A DNA stretch of 23,559 nucleotides from CAYGTK01 sp964352775 (GTDB lineage Bacteria > Bacteroidota > Bacteroidia > Chitinophagales > CAIOSU01): contig CAYGTK010000040.1 in the NCBI GenBank assembly GCA_964352775.1, forward strand, positions 1-23,559. The letters are read 5' to 3'. Of this stretch, positions 8,159 through 15,532 are shown piece after piece (within the stretch, counting starts at the first letter, position 1; every line of letters begins with the position of its first letter). The translations under genes and the position numbers were made by a program. A model generated the notes under the pieces. That model made no database searches and had not been told where the DNA came from. It saw only the letters and a program-made list of their open reading frames with translations.

Positions 8159-9850
8159 ATGTTGCGTTGTTTTATTCTGTTCATTCTAACCATATGTATT
8201 GCTACAAGTAGCTGGGCGGCCCATACTATTGGTCAGTCGCTAAAGTATAGTACTGATAGTACTGGTCAAACTACAATTTCATTCCATTTTTATCGTGATT
8301 GTGATGGAATAGCACTTTTACCTGTAGAAGCCATAAGTATACAAAGCCAGAACTGTGCTATTGATACTATGGTAATACTAAACCTAGACACCATTGTGCC
8401 TACTGATATATGTAGGGTTAAAAATTTCACCTGCCAAGGAGGCTCTGCACCATGGGGTATTGAGCTGGGTAAGTATTCGGGGTCGCTTGTGCTGCCTTCT
8501 AACTGCGATGATCTGGTTATATCTCATACTGAATGTTGTCGATCGGTCACAAATTCTGGCATTCGTGAGGACATCTATACGGAGGTGCTTATGCTTAGTA
8601 GCCTGCCTAATAGCACCCCAGTATTTAACAGGAATGAACCGTTAATTGATGTTTTTCCCAACGAGGCATTTGGTTTTGATGCTTTGGTGGTAGATAAAGA
8701 GGGCGATAGCTTGCACTTTGCATTGGCTAGCCCACTAATAGCTAAAGATACAGCCAGAACTTACGTGAGCGGATTCAGCTTTACAAAGCCCATAGACCTA
8801 CTAATGCCATTAACTATAGACTCCACCTCAGGAGTCATATCGGGTTTTACGGCAAGTACTTTATCTGTAGGCTATACCAGCATTGTTGTTTCAGAATTCA
8901 GGAATGGGATACCGCTGAGTGTAAGTCGCTTTGAGCTAACGCTGGTAGTATTAGATGCAATTTTTAAAAATGGACTAAATCCTACTCCTCCTTCTATTGA
9001 TCTTATTCCAAGCATGTCTGGTGCTTATCAAACTGCACTAGGCGATACGTTTTCTCTGTACGCTATAGTTTCTGACTTTGGGAGTTCTGATAGTGTATCG
9101 GCTACTGTTATTGATACTAGCGGCCTTTTTGCATGGCAAGAGTTTGCCACCAGCGACGAATTTGCAGAATTAGAATTCACCTTACCGATACCTATTGATT
9201 GCCAACTTTATGGAGACACTTTTGCTTTAGAAATACTTGCAACGGACAATAATTGCACCTTTAAAAAAGATACTCAATTCACCGTACTAGTAGTAGTAGC
9301 TCCAATTGATACGCAGCTAAGTGCCACTATCTGCCAAGGTGAAAGCTTTTATGGCTATGCCCAGTCGGGTAGATATACGGAGATGTATAGTAGCACTTTT
9401 GGTTGCGATAGTATGGTAACCATTGACCTAGTAGTTGGTGATACGGCCTTTAATACTAGCAGTGTAACTATTACAAGTGGCGATAGCGTATTAATAGGTG
9501 GAAAATATAGAACCACAGCAGGAGCATACTACGATACCGTTTTCACAAGCCTAGGTTGCGATAGTATTGTAAGAATAGACTTGCAAGTAACAGTAGGCAT
9601 AAAAGAAAGAACACAAACCCTAAGCACTTACCCCAACCCAAGTACAGGCAAGCTACACATTAGCACTACTGGCAGGGGTATAAGTAGCATTGAAGTATAC
9701 GACCTATTCGGCAGGCTACTACAAACAGAGAAAGCTACCAACTCCAATTCCACCCAAATAGATATAAGCGAATTACCTGATGGCTGGTACTTGATACAGG
9801 CCGATGGGGTAGAAGGTAGGCAAGTGGCTAAGGTGCTGTTGATGCGGTAA
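8159..9850 (+). CDS. T9SS-exported adhesin-like protein, paralogue 1
   Basis: 563 residues. Signal peptide to about Ala20. The N-terminal module (~21-270) has the hallmarks of a Bacteroidota surface-protein domain: AHTIGQ start, FYRDCDG, SQNC, a CC pair in ECCRS, FDALVVDKEGDSLHF, and FELTLVVLD. A middle beta domain follows. Two repeats of the form (I/V)-x(0-1)-C/S-x-G-(D/E)-S ... GCDS-(M/I)-V-x-I-D-L-x-V lie at ~390-425 and ~438-476. Residues 488-563 are a type A T9SS sorting domain (YPNPSTG, SSIEVYDLFGR, LPDGWYLIQ). The protein should be moved across the outer membrane by T9SS and cleaved at that domain. It is followed after 51 nt by a close paralogue on the same strand. Confidence 0.9.
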   Translation: MLRCFILFILTICIATSSWAAHTIGQSLKYSTDSTGQTTISFHFYRDCDGIALLPVEAISIQSQNCAIDTMVILNLDTIVPTDICRVKNFTCQGGSAPWGIELGKYSGSLVLPSNCDDLVISHTECCRSVTNSGIREDIYTEVLMLSSLPNSTPVFNRNEPLIDVFPNEAFGFDALVVDKEGDSLHFALASPLIAKDTARTYVSGFSFTKPIDLLMPLTIDSTSGVISGFTASTLSVGYTSIVVSEFRNGIPLSVSRFELTLVVLDAIFKNGLNPTPPSIDLIPSMSGAYQTALGDTFSLYAIVSDFGSSDSVSATVIDTSGLFAWQEFATSDEFAELEFTLPIPIDCQLYGDTFALEILATDNNCTFKKDTQFTVLVVVAPIDTQLSATICQGESFYGYAQSGRYTEMYSSTFGCDSMVTIDLVVGDTAFNTSSVTITSGDSVLIGGKYRTTAGAYYDTVFTSLGCDSIVRIDLQVTVGIKERTQTLSTYPNPSTGKLHISTTGRGISSIEVYDLFGRLLQTEKATNSNSTQIDISELPDGWYLIQADGVEGRQVAKVLLMR

Positions 9851-9901
9851 TCACGAATACTATCGTATTAATTATTTAATGCAATTTACTATCTTGTTGC
9901 G

Positions 9902-11578
9902 ATGATGGGGTTTAGGGTGTTGATTTTATTGGTTTGGCTATTGTTTTGTGTGACTGAGAGTCAAGCGAATCATACCCTTGGGCAGGTTCTAGATATTACG
10001 ATTGATAGTGCTGGCCAGACTAATTTGAGACTTCAATATTATCGAGATTGTGATGGAGTTGCATTTAGAGCCAATGAGCAAATACGTATGCGCAGCCAAA
10101 CATGCAGTATTGATACATTTTTCGATTTAACCTTTTCAGGCTCGCAGCCGGTACCAAATTGCTTTTTAGATATTACTACTTGTGATGGAGGTACTTTGCC
10201 AGGTATTGAGCTTGGATTCTATACAGGTTCCTTACCGTTACCGGTTGGTTGCAATGATTTACTTTTTTCAAGCCCACCCTGTTGTCGCGGACCTGTAGTT
10301 GAATATTATACAGAGTTAATTGTAGAGAGTGAGCTGCCAAATAATGCCCCCAAAATTGAAGCAGTCCCCATTATCTATATTTTCCAGAATGAATCATTTA
10401 GCTGGGACCCCCTTGTAGAAGAAGTTGATGGTGATAGTTTACATTTTTCCCTTGCCCCACCACTTGATGAACATAATACACCCATTTCTTATCCTCCGGG
10501 CTATAGTTATTTCTATCCATTAGATCTTTTAGACTCTCTAGAGGTTAATCCAACTACAGGAATGTTATCGGGATTTACCGCTAACTTCCAAAGTGTTGGT
10601 TCATCGGCAATAATGGTTTCGGAGTATAGAAATGGGCAATTACTCAGTATAAGTAGGATAGAATTTCTTCTTGTGGTATTAGACCCTGCTCTTGCTGGTG
10701 TAGTTAATACTACTGTGCCAATTATTGATGTATTACCTGTAAACAATGGGCCATACCAAGTTAAAGTAGGGGAAACGGTACAATTAAGGGTGGATGTAAC
10801 GGAAAGCCTAACGCATGATTCACTATCTATTCAGTTTTTCGATACTTCGCAACTGTTTAGCGCAAGTATTAATCACATAAGTAATACCAATAAGCGGGTT
10901 ACTATATCAGGTACTATACCCAATGATTGTTCGCTAGAAGGTAGACGATTTGCCTTTAGTATTAGTGCTAATGACAACAACTGCCTATACCCCTACATAG
11001 TAAGCGATACATTTATTGTTAAGGTGGATAGCAATAAAACGATATTTTATCCTTCTGTTTGTAAAGGCAGAAGTTATGCGGGCTACAGCGAATCGGGAAC
11101 TTACAGGGATGTTTATACCGCAGCAAACGGATGCGATAGTATAGTTGTCATAAATCTCACCGTTCCTAGTGTGAATGTAAGGTCGAAAACCATAACCATT
11201 ACACAAGGCGATAGCCTATTGATAAACGGGATGTACCAATCCACCCCAGGTATTTATTTTGATACTTCCACTACCAGTTCAGGTTGTGATAGTATATCTC
11301 GAATCGACTTACAAGTAGTAGTAGGTATTCAAGAAAGAAGTCAAAACCTCAACATTTACCCCAACCCAAGCACGGGCAAACTACACATCACAACTTCGGG
11401 CGTAGGCATCAACTCCATAGAAGTATACGACCTATACGGGCGCCTTCTTCAAACGGAAAAGGTAGCCAACTCGCCATCTACCCAAGTGGATATAAGCGAA
11501 CTGCAAGATGGCTGGTACCTAATACAGGTAGATAGCGAAAAAGGCAGGCAAGTGGCTAAAGTGCTGCTGATGCGGTAG
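9902..11578 (+). CDS. T9SS-exported adhesin-like protein, paralogue 2
   Basis: 558 residues and colinear with the gene before it. Signal peptide to about Ala23 (SQA). Same N-terminal module: NHTLGQ, YYRDCDG, SQTC, a CC pair in PPCCRG, WDPLVEEVDGDSLHF. Same two CDS repeats (GCDSIVVINLTV; GCDSISRIDLQV). The type A T9SS sorting domain is at 483-558, nearly identical to paralogue 1, ending in the same QVAKVLLMR. The middle part is the most diverged, which fits surface exposure and relaxed or diversifying change. There are two adjacent ATG codons; I use the first. No clear terminator lies in the 31 nt before the convergent gene. Confidence 0.9.
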   Translation: MMGFRVLILLVWLLFCVTESQANHTLGQVLDITIDSAGQTNLRLQYYRDCDGVAFRANEQIRMRSQTCSIDTFFDLTFSGSQPVPNCFLDITTCDGGTLPGIELGFYTGSLPLPVGCNDLLFSSPPCCRGPVVEYYTELIVESELPNNAPKIEAVPIIYIFQNESFSWDPLVEEVDGDSLHFSLAPPLDEHNTPISYPPGYSYFYPLDLLDSLEVNPTTGMLSGFTANFQSVGSSAIMVSEYRNGQLLSISRIEFLLVVLDPALAGVVNTTVPIIDVLPVNNGPYQVKVGETVQLRVDVTESLTHDSLSIQFFDTSQLFSASINHISNTNKRVTISGTIPNDCSLEGRRFAFSISANDNNCLYPYIVSDTFIVKVDSNKTIFYPSVCKGRSYAGYSESGTYRDVYTAANGCDSIVVINLTVPSVNVRSKTITITQGDSLLINGMYQSTPGIYFDTSTTSSGCDSISRIDLQVVVGIQERSQNLNIYPNPSTGKLHITTSGVGINSIEVYDLYGRLLQTEKVANSPSTQVDISELQDGWYLIQVDSEKGRQVAKVLLMR

Positions 11579-11609
11579 GGTTTTTGGTAGGTAATAGGGT
11601 AGTTATGGT

Positions 11610-13226
11610 CTACTTAACCATCAGCTTTTTTGTGCTGATGTATCTACCATCTTCATCATACAGTTGTAGTAGGTACATGCCATGCGCATGTACACTAATA
11701 TCTATGGCTGTGGTGGTGTTGTCAACTGCCTGCCGATGTACAGCCTGCCCCTGTATGTTACTTACAACAACTTGCCAGCCTGCCTTTGCGCCATACATTG
11801 TAAATTCCCCTGTAGAGGGGTTAGGATATACATTTACGCTAGCTTGTAATTGCTCTGCAATTGCAGTAAAAAGAACAGCAGAGGCATAGTTCAAACTACT
11901 ATCGCAGCTATATAGCGAGCCATTAAGGAAAGAACCGAACAAGAAATAGTCGGGGTTAGCCACATCGCTGCGCACAGATACCCTTATGGCTACAGTTTCC
12001 GTTCCACCGATGGGAACATTCAAATTATCTACCGAAAGTACCGAGCCATAAAAAAAGTAGTCAACCACACCATTGGTATATGTTCCAAAATCTAGACTGT
12101 ATATAGGTTTGCTACCCGTGTTCTTAAAGGTCACCTCTAAATTTAAAGTGTAGCTGTAATACCAGTCGTAAACAAGGCCACCCCATACATCATCGAAGGC
12201 AACATCTAGCACCTCTATGGATGCGTTATTAGTTAGTGTATTTCCATTTAGGGCAAAATTTTTCACCCCGATACCTCCAAATATCACTGTATCAGCATAA
12301 GATACGGCAGCCGTAGGTGCAAAACAGGTAACTGTTGGTAACGCAAAGCTATCGATGTGGGCATAGGCAGTATCATATAAGTGAGCTACACGCCCACTTA
12401 ATAAGGTAAGCTGCTGCGGAGCTGTTGAAAGCTTATTAACCCCTTGCAAAGCCAAGCTCTCAGTTAGCTGAAGTTGAGCGTTGTATATCCGAGCGCCATT
12501 GGCATAGGTGCATACTAGTTGCCCGTTCCAGCGCTCCATTTCAGTAATGGTAAAACCAATATCTACTGAATTGATGATGTTTCCAGATCCATCAAGCTGA
12601 ATGATAAGGCTACCCTTAGTATAAAATAGATCGGTACCAATACAGGCCACACCAGTAACATCTTCTGCACCTGCACTGGTGCGCCACATTTCTTGATAGC
12701 CGCCCCCCACGATACGGAAAAACACCAGGTAAGATCGCCCATTATCGCTTTCGTAATAGGGATTAGCCGCTATTAAAAGCTCATTAGCTGAAGTAACATC
12801 TATCTTCTCAAAAAAGGAAGGCGACTCGTTAGATTGTAAGCTGCTGGGTAGTCTAGCCCCGATGCCTGGTTGTGAAAGGTTGAAATTGTCATCGTATATG
12901 TGAAGATAACTGTTGAGCCGGGTTGGGTATTCAAAACCGAACATGCCACAAACGGCATATCCACCTCCAGGTAGATCTACTATATCGGCGGCAGAAATGT
13001 CTGTTTCGCCCTCTATAGCTTTAGCGTTTCCGCGTTCATCTATTACGAACAATACCCCAATATCTTCATAGTTTATAGCCTGACTTACGCCAACTCCTAG
13101 TACTAGCCCATTATTATTAATATTCAATTGCTTAACAATAGGTCTATCTCTAGGCTCGTACTCATAAAACTGCGCTTGTACTACTATTGGTAATATGCTG
13201 ATGAACCAAACGATTAAACTCTTCAT
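11610..13226 (-). CDS. T9SS-exported protein, probable propeller plus sorting domain
   Basis: 538 residues. Signal peptide MKSLIVWFISILPIVVQAQ. Residues ~20-300 contain spaced beta repeats of the kind found in secreted propellers (VDLPGGGYAVCGMFG; FRIVGGGYQEMW; KGSLIIQLDGSGN). Residues ~330-450 form another beta domain (LNLEVTFKNTGSKPIYSLDFG...) that looks Ig-like. A type A T9SS sorting domain lies at 464-538 (VYPNPSTGEF, IDISVHAHGMYLLQL, STKKLMVK). It is not a close paralogue of the two genes it converges with; its CTD is clearly diverged. A candidate promoter with a perfect -7 box sits 14 nt upstream. Confidence 0.85.
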   Translation of the reverse strand: MKSLIVWFISILPIVVQAQFYEYEPRDRPIVKQLNINNNGLVLGVGVSQAINYEDIGVLFVIDERGNAKAIEGETDISAADIVDLPGGGYAVCGMFGFEYPTRLNSYLHIYDDNFNLSQPGIGARLPSSLQSNESPSFFEKIDVTSANELLIAANPYYESDNGRSYLVFFRIVGGGYQEMWRTSAGAEDVTGVACIGTDLFYTKGSLIIQLDGSGNIINSVDIGFTITEMERWNGQLVCTYANGARIYNAQLQLTESLALQGVNKLSTAPQQLTLLSGRVAHLYDTAYAHIDSFALPTVTCFAPTAAVSYADTVIFGGIGVKNFALNGNTLTNNASIEVLDVAFDDVWGGLVYDWYYSYTLNLEVTFKNTGSKPIYSLDFGTYTNGVVDYFFYGSVLSVDNLNVPIGGTETVAIRVSVRSDVANPDYFLFGSFLNGSLYSCDSSLNYASAVLFTAIAEQLQASVNVYPNPSTGEFTMYGAKAGWQVVVSNIQGQAVHRQAVDNTTTAIDISVHAHGMYLLQLYDEDGRYISTKKLMVK

Positions 13227-13239
13227 ATGCTAAATATAG

Positions 13240-13272
13240 CAAAAGTATTGTCACGCTGTGGTCAATTTGCAA
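13240..13272 (-). promoter_or_regulatory. Promoter, Bacteroidota -33/-7 type
   Basis: On the minus strand TACTTTTG (13247-13240) is a perfect TAnnTTTG -7 box, with TTG at 13272-13270 as a -33 element and a 22-nt spacer. It would start transcription close to the ATG of the T9SS gene at 13226. Confidence 0.5.
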
Positions 13273-13296
13273 GTTGGGTTCCACTATTTTTCTCAA

Positions 13297-13377
13297 ATGA
13301 AACATCTACTTATCACCCTTATGCTAATAGCCATAACTGCTAATGCCTTACCTTGTAGTTGTATTGATTGCTTTTAA
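13297..13377 (+). CDS. Signal-peptide micro-ORF (26 aa), possibly a truncated secreted protein
   Basis: ATG at 13297 to TAA at 13375-13377. The 26 residues form an almost ideal signal peptide (MKHLLITLMLIAITANA) followed by LPCSCIDCF. Bacteroidota secreted proteins often begin their mature part with a CSC motif just after the signal peptide, so this may be the surviving start of such a gene. Its TAA shares its last A with the ATG of the next ORF (TAATG), which allows translational coupling. A TATTTTTC at 13285-13292 could be a -7 box. Confidence 0.4.
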   Translation: MKHLLITLMLIAITANALPCSCIDCF

Positions 13378-13619
13378 TGGAAAATGTTTACATAAAGTAT
13401 TATTGGGAAGAAGAGGATATATTGTTCTATTTCCACTATAAAGATGATTGGGCTGTAGCGCTATTGGAAATAACTAAGGGCTACCGAATAAGATTGACCG
13501 AAGATGAACCTGATAACGGCAATTTAGAATTAACAGACCAACCACTTTCTGAAGCCGAGTTAAAACCTGAACACTACATTAGCGAGGAGGAATTTAGAAA
13601 AGCTTGGGAGGCTTCTTAA
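13377..13619 (+). CDS. Small acidic cytosolic protein of unknown function
   Basis: 80 residues from the ATG at 13377. An in-frame TTG at 13368 is possible but less likely. The protein is acidic, has no signal or membrane segment, and contains paired aromatic strands (YIKYYWEEEDILFYFHYKDDWAVALLEI) followed by a helix near the C-terminus (SEEEFRKAWEAS). It resembles small stand-alone proteins common in Bacteroidota genomes, but I cannot name a family. The ATG overlaps the stop codon of the micro-ORF before it, so the two may be translated together. Confidence 0.65.
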   Translation: MENVYIKYYWEEEDILFYFHYKDDWAVALLEITKGYRIRLTEDEPDNGNLELTDQPLSEAELKPEHYISEEEFRKAWEAS

Positions 13620-13686
13620 TAGCTTATCGCATAGCTACAGATCTGCACTAGTAAGGGCTAGAAAAAAGAGGACTGACCACTGCCAA

Positions 13687-14262
13687 CTAAATAAGCCCCT
13701 CATCCATCATTATCTTCAGCTTTAGGATGGCACCAATGCTCATACCGTCTTGTATACGGCCTTCCATTACTAGCTCATAGGCCTTTTGGAAAGGTACTTT
13801 GGCTACTTGTAGTTTTTCGTTCTCGTCGGGTTGGGGTTCGCCTATGGTAAGGCCACGGGCTACGTAAAATATGGCGTGTTCGTCGGCTAAACAATTACTG
13901 GTGCTCATTTCCATAAAGTGCGTCCATTCCTTAGCTTCTATTCCAGCTTCTTCTTTCAGTTCGCGCTTGGCGGCATCTAGTGGGTCTTCCCCAAAGGGAG
14001 CGCCGCCCTCTACTATTTCCCAACTGTAGCGTTTAAGTGGGTAGCGGTATTGGCCTATAAGCCACGTGTTATTGTCTTCATCTAAAGGAATTACACCTAG
14101 TGCCAAATGCTTGGGGTGCACAATGCCGTAAATGGTATCGTTCCCGCTAGGGTCTATTACTTGGTCTTCTTTTACTTGTATCCAAGGGTTGTCGTATACT
14201 ATACGCTCACTCTTTTTCTGCCAAGGGTTCTCTTCGTCTAGTAGTATTATATCGTCAGGCAT
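13687..14262 (-). CDS. Nudix hydrolase, ADP-ribose pyrophosphatase-like
   Basis: 191 residues, the length of ADP-sugar pyrophosphatases. A perfect Nudix box (G-x5-E-x7-REL-x-EE-x-G-I) occupies residues 86-108, with the metal-binding RELKEE at 100-105. The flanking QYRYPLKRYSWEIVEGG segment (71-87) is typical of the ADP-ribose/GDP-mannose subgroup. The family cleaves nucleoside diphosphate-X compounds; ADP-ribose as substrate is inferred from the subgroup pattern. Its start overlaps the stop of the sirtuin gene by 8 nt, so the two are translationally coupled. That pairing makes sense if it clears ADP-ribose or O-acyl-ADP-ribose made by the sirtuin. Confidence 0.9.
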   Translation of the reverse strand: MPDDIILLDEENPWQKKSERIVYDNPWIQVKEDQVIDPSGNDTIYGIVHPKHLALGVIPLDEDNNTWLIGQYRYPLKRYSWEIVEGGAPFGEDPLDAAKRELKEEAGIEAKEWTHFMEMSTSNCLADEHAIFYVARGLTIGEPQPDENEKLQVAKVPFQKAYELVMEGRIQDGMSIGAILKLKIMMDEGLI

Positions 14263-14941
14263 CGTTCAATAATTGTTGGGCTACAATGGGCAGGCCCGTT
14301 CCAGAGGGTTGTTTTACGTAAATGACATTACTACGCCCTGGTACTTCTGGCGCCTTAGGGTCTATCACATATATCATAGTGCTGGATGGTACGAAATCTA
14401 CTAGACCAGCGGCTGGGTATACCACCATACTTGTACCTATTACTAATAGAATATCAGCAGTAGCGCAAATGGCTGCGGCATCTTCTATTGCAGGAACTGC
14501 CTCGCCAAACCATACAATATGTGGACGCAGTTGGCTGCCTAGGTCGCATTTGTCATTATCGGTCAGGTCTTCTGTCCAGTCGTATACAAGGCTTTCGTCT
14601 ATGCTGCTGCGCACTTGCTTAAGCTGGCCATGCAGGTGTAATATGTTCGATGAACCCGCCCGTTCATGCAGATCATCTACATTTTGGGTTACTATTCGCA
14701 CATCGTATTTTTCTTCTAGATCAACTAAAGCCCTGTGCCCAGCATTGGGTACTACTTCTTTTAATTGTCTGCGGCGTTGGTTGTAAAAGTCTTGCACCAG
14801 CGGCTGGTTGGCGGCCCAGCCTTGTGGACTGGCCACTTCCATTACGTCACGCCCTTCCCACAAGCCATCAGCATCGCGAAAGGTTTTTATGCCGCTTTCG
14901 GCACTAATGCCTGCACCGGTCAATACAACTATGCGTTTCAT
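14255..14941 (-). CDS. cobB: NAD-dependent protein deacylase (sirtuin)
   Basis: 228 residues. Removes acyl groups from lysines using NAD+, giving nicotinamide and O-acyl-ADP-ribose. Signature motifs are all present: GAGISAESGI (9-18), FRD (21-23), QNVDDLHERAG (86-96), LHLHG with catalytic H104, GSQLRPHIVWFGE (135-147), GTS (169-171). Y53 and R56 (FYNQR) match the class III pair that binds succinyl or malonyl lysine in E. coli CobB and human SIRT5, so it is likely a desuccinylase as well as deacetylase. Only two cysteines (132, 159) remain, so the usual four-Cys zinc site is absent. ATG overlaps the preceding lipoprotein stop as ATGA, and its own end overlaps the Nudix gene. Confidence 0.95.
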   Translation of the reverse strand: MKRIVVLTGAGISAESGIKTFRDADGLWEGRDVMEVASPQGWAANQPLVQDFYNQRRRQLKEVVPNAGHRALVDLEEKYDVRIVTQNVDDLHERAGSSNILHLHGQLKQVRSSIDESLVYDWTEDLTDNDKCDLGSQLRPHIVWFGEAVPAIEDAAAICATADILLVIGTSMVVYPAAGLVDFVPSSTMIYVIDPKAPEVPGRSNVIYVKQPSGTGLPIVAQQLLNDA

Positions 14942-15471
14942 TCGGTATAATATTTCACCATATCAATGGTGATGCCGTAAGGGCGGTTCTTTTTTTCAGC
15001 GTTCACTATTACTTCTAGCGCGCCGGGTTGGTCTTTTTCATGCTCTACTTCCCATACGTACCAGCCCCATTCATCTTCGCTGGCTACGCCGTAGCGCTTG
15101 TCGTAGAATTTTTTTAGCGAGCGAAGTACAGGTTCAATATCAGCAGTGTCGGTTACGGTAAAGTAAGCGGTGGTCATATCCAATTGGCCAGCGGAATTGA
15201 ACAAATATTCCACTTCAAGCGATTCGCCCTTTTGAAATTTGGAACTGTTCACTTTGTAGAATAAGAAATCCTCGCGTTCCTCCAGCAATTGCTCTTGTTC
15301 AGAATTGCGTACTTCTGAAATGCTTTGTCCCATATCGAAACTTCTGAAATCGCCTTCATCAGTTAACAATATCACTTGTGCACGTTCATCAGTACCGCGC
15401 ATTTTCTTATCGCCGCAGCTTTGTAGGGCTAAGGCAAATAGAGAGAATAATAAGATATACGTCCATTTCAT
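14938..15471 (-). CDS. Lipoprotein of unknown function, upstream of the sirtuin
   Basis: 177 residues; signal peptide and lipobox LALQSC (Cys19). The mature part has an N-terminal strand region (AQVILLTDEGDFRSFDMGQSISEVRN), an acidic helix (SEQEQLLEEREDF), then a C-terminal alpha/beta part (DIEPVLRSLKKFYDKRYG; WGWYVWEVEHEKD). FDMGQSISEVRN followed by a downstream YLFN-x(3)-QLDM is reminiscent of small BLIP/SmpA-like envelope domains, but that is only a resemblance. Its stop overlaps the cobB start by 4 nt (ATGA). A TAATATTG (15489-15482 region, minus strand) may be a local -7 box, so the three downstream genes need not depend on the DUF4105 promoter. Confidence 0.78.
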   Translation of the reverse strand: MKWTYILLFSLFALALQSCGDKKMRGTDERAQVILLTDEGDFRSFDMGQSISEVRNSEQEQLLEEREDFLFYKVNSSKFQKGESLEVEYLFNSAGQLDMTTAYFTVTDTADIEPVLRSLKKFYDKRYGVASEDEWGWYVWEVEHEKDQPGALEVIVNAEKKNRPYGITIDMVKYYTE

Positions 15472-15532
15472 AGCACTACAATATTACGGGAATTAGCAGA
15501 AAGAAGAACGCAATAGTAGGGCTTAAAAGTAC

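Noticed and set aside
11628..11650. Hairpin CATCAGC / GCTGATG near the end of the T9SS gene at 11610
   Set aside because: It lies inside the coding region of the final residues (STKKLMVK), with a T-run only in the loop, so it is not a terminator.
14322..14786. A 154-codon plus-strand ORF antisense to the sirtuin
   Set aside because: It is a shadow of the clearly coding cobB frame and has Ser/Arg/Thr-rich composition with no recognisable domain.
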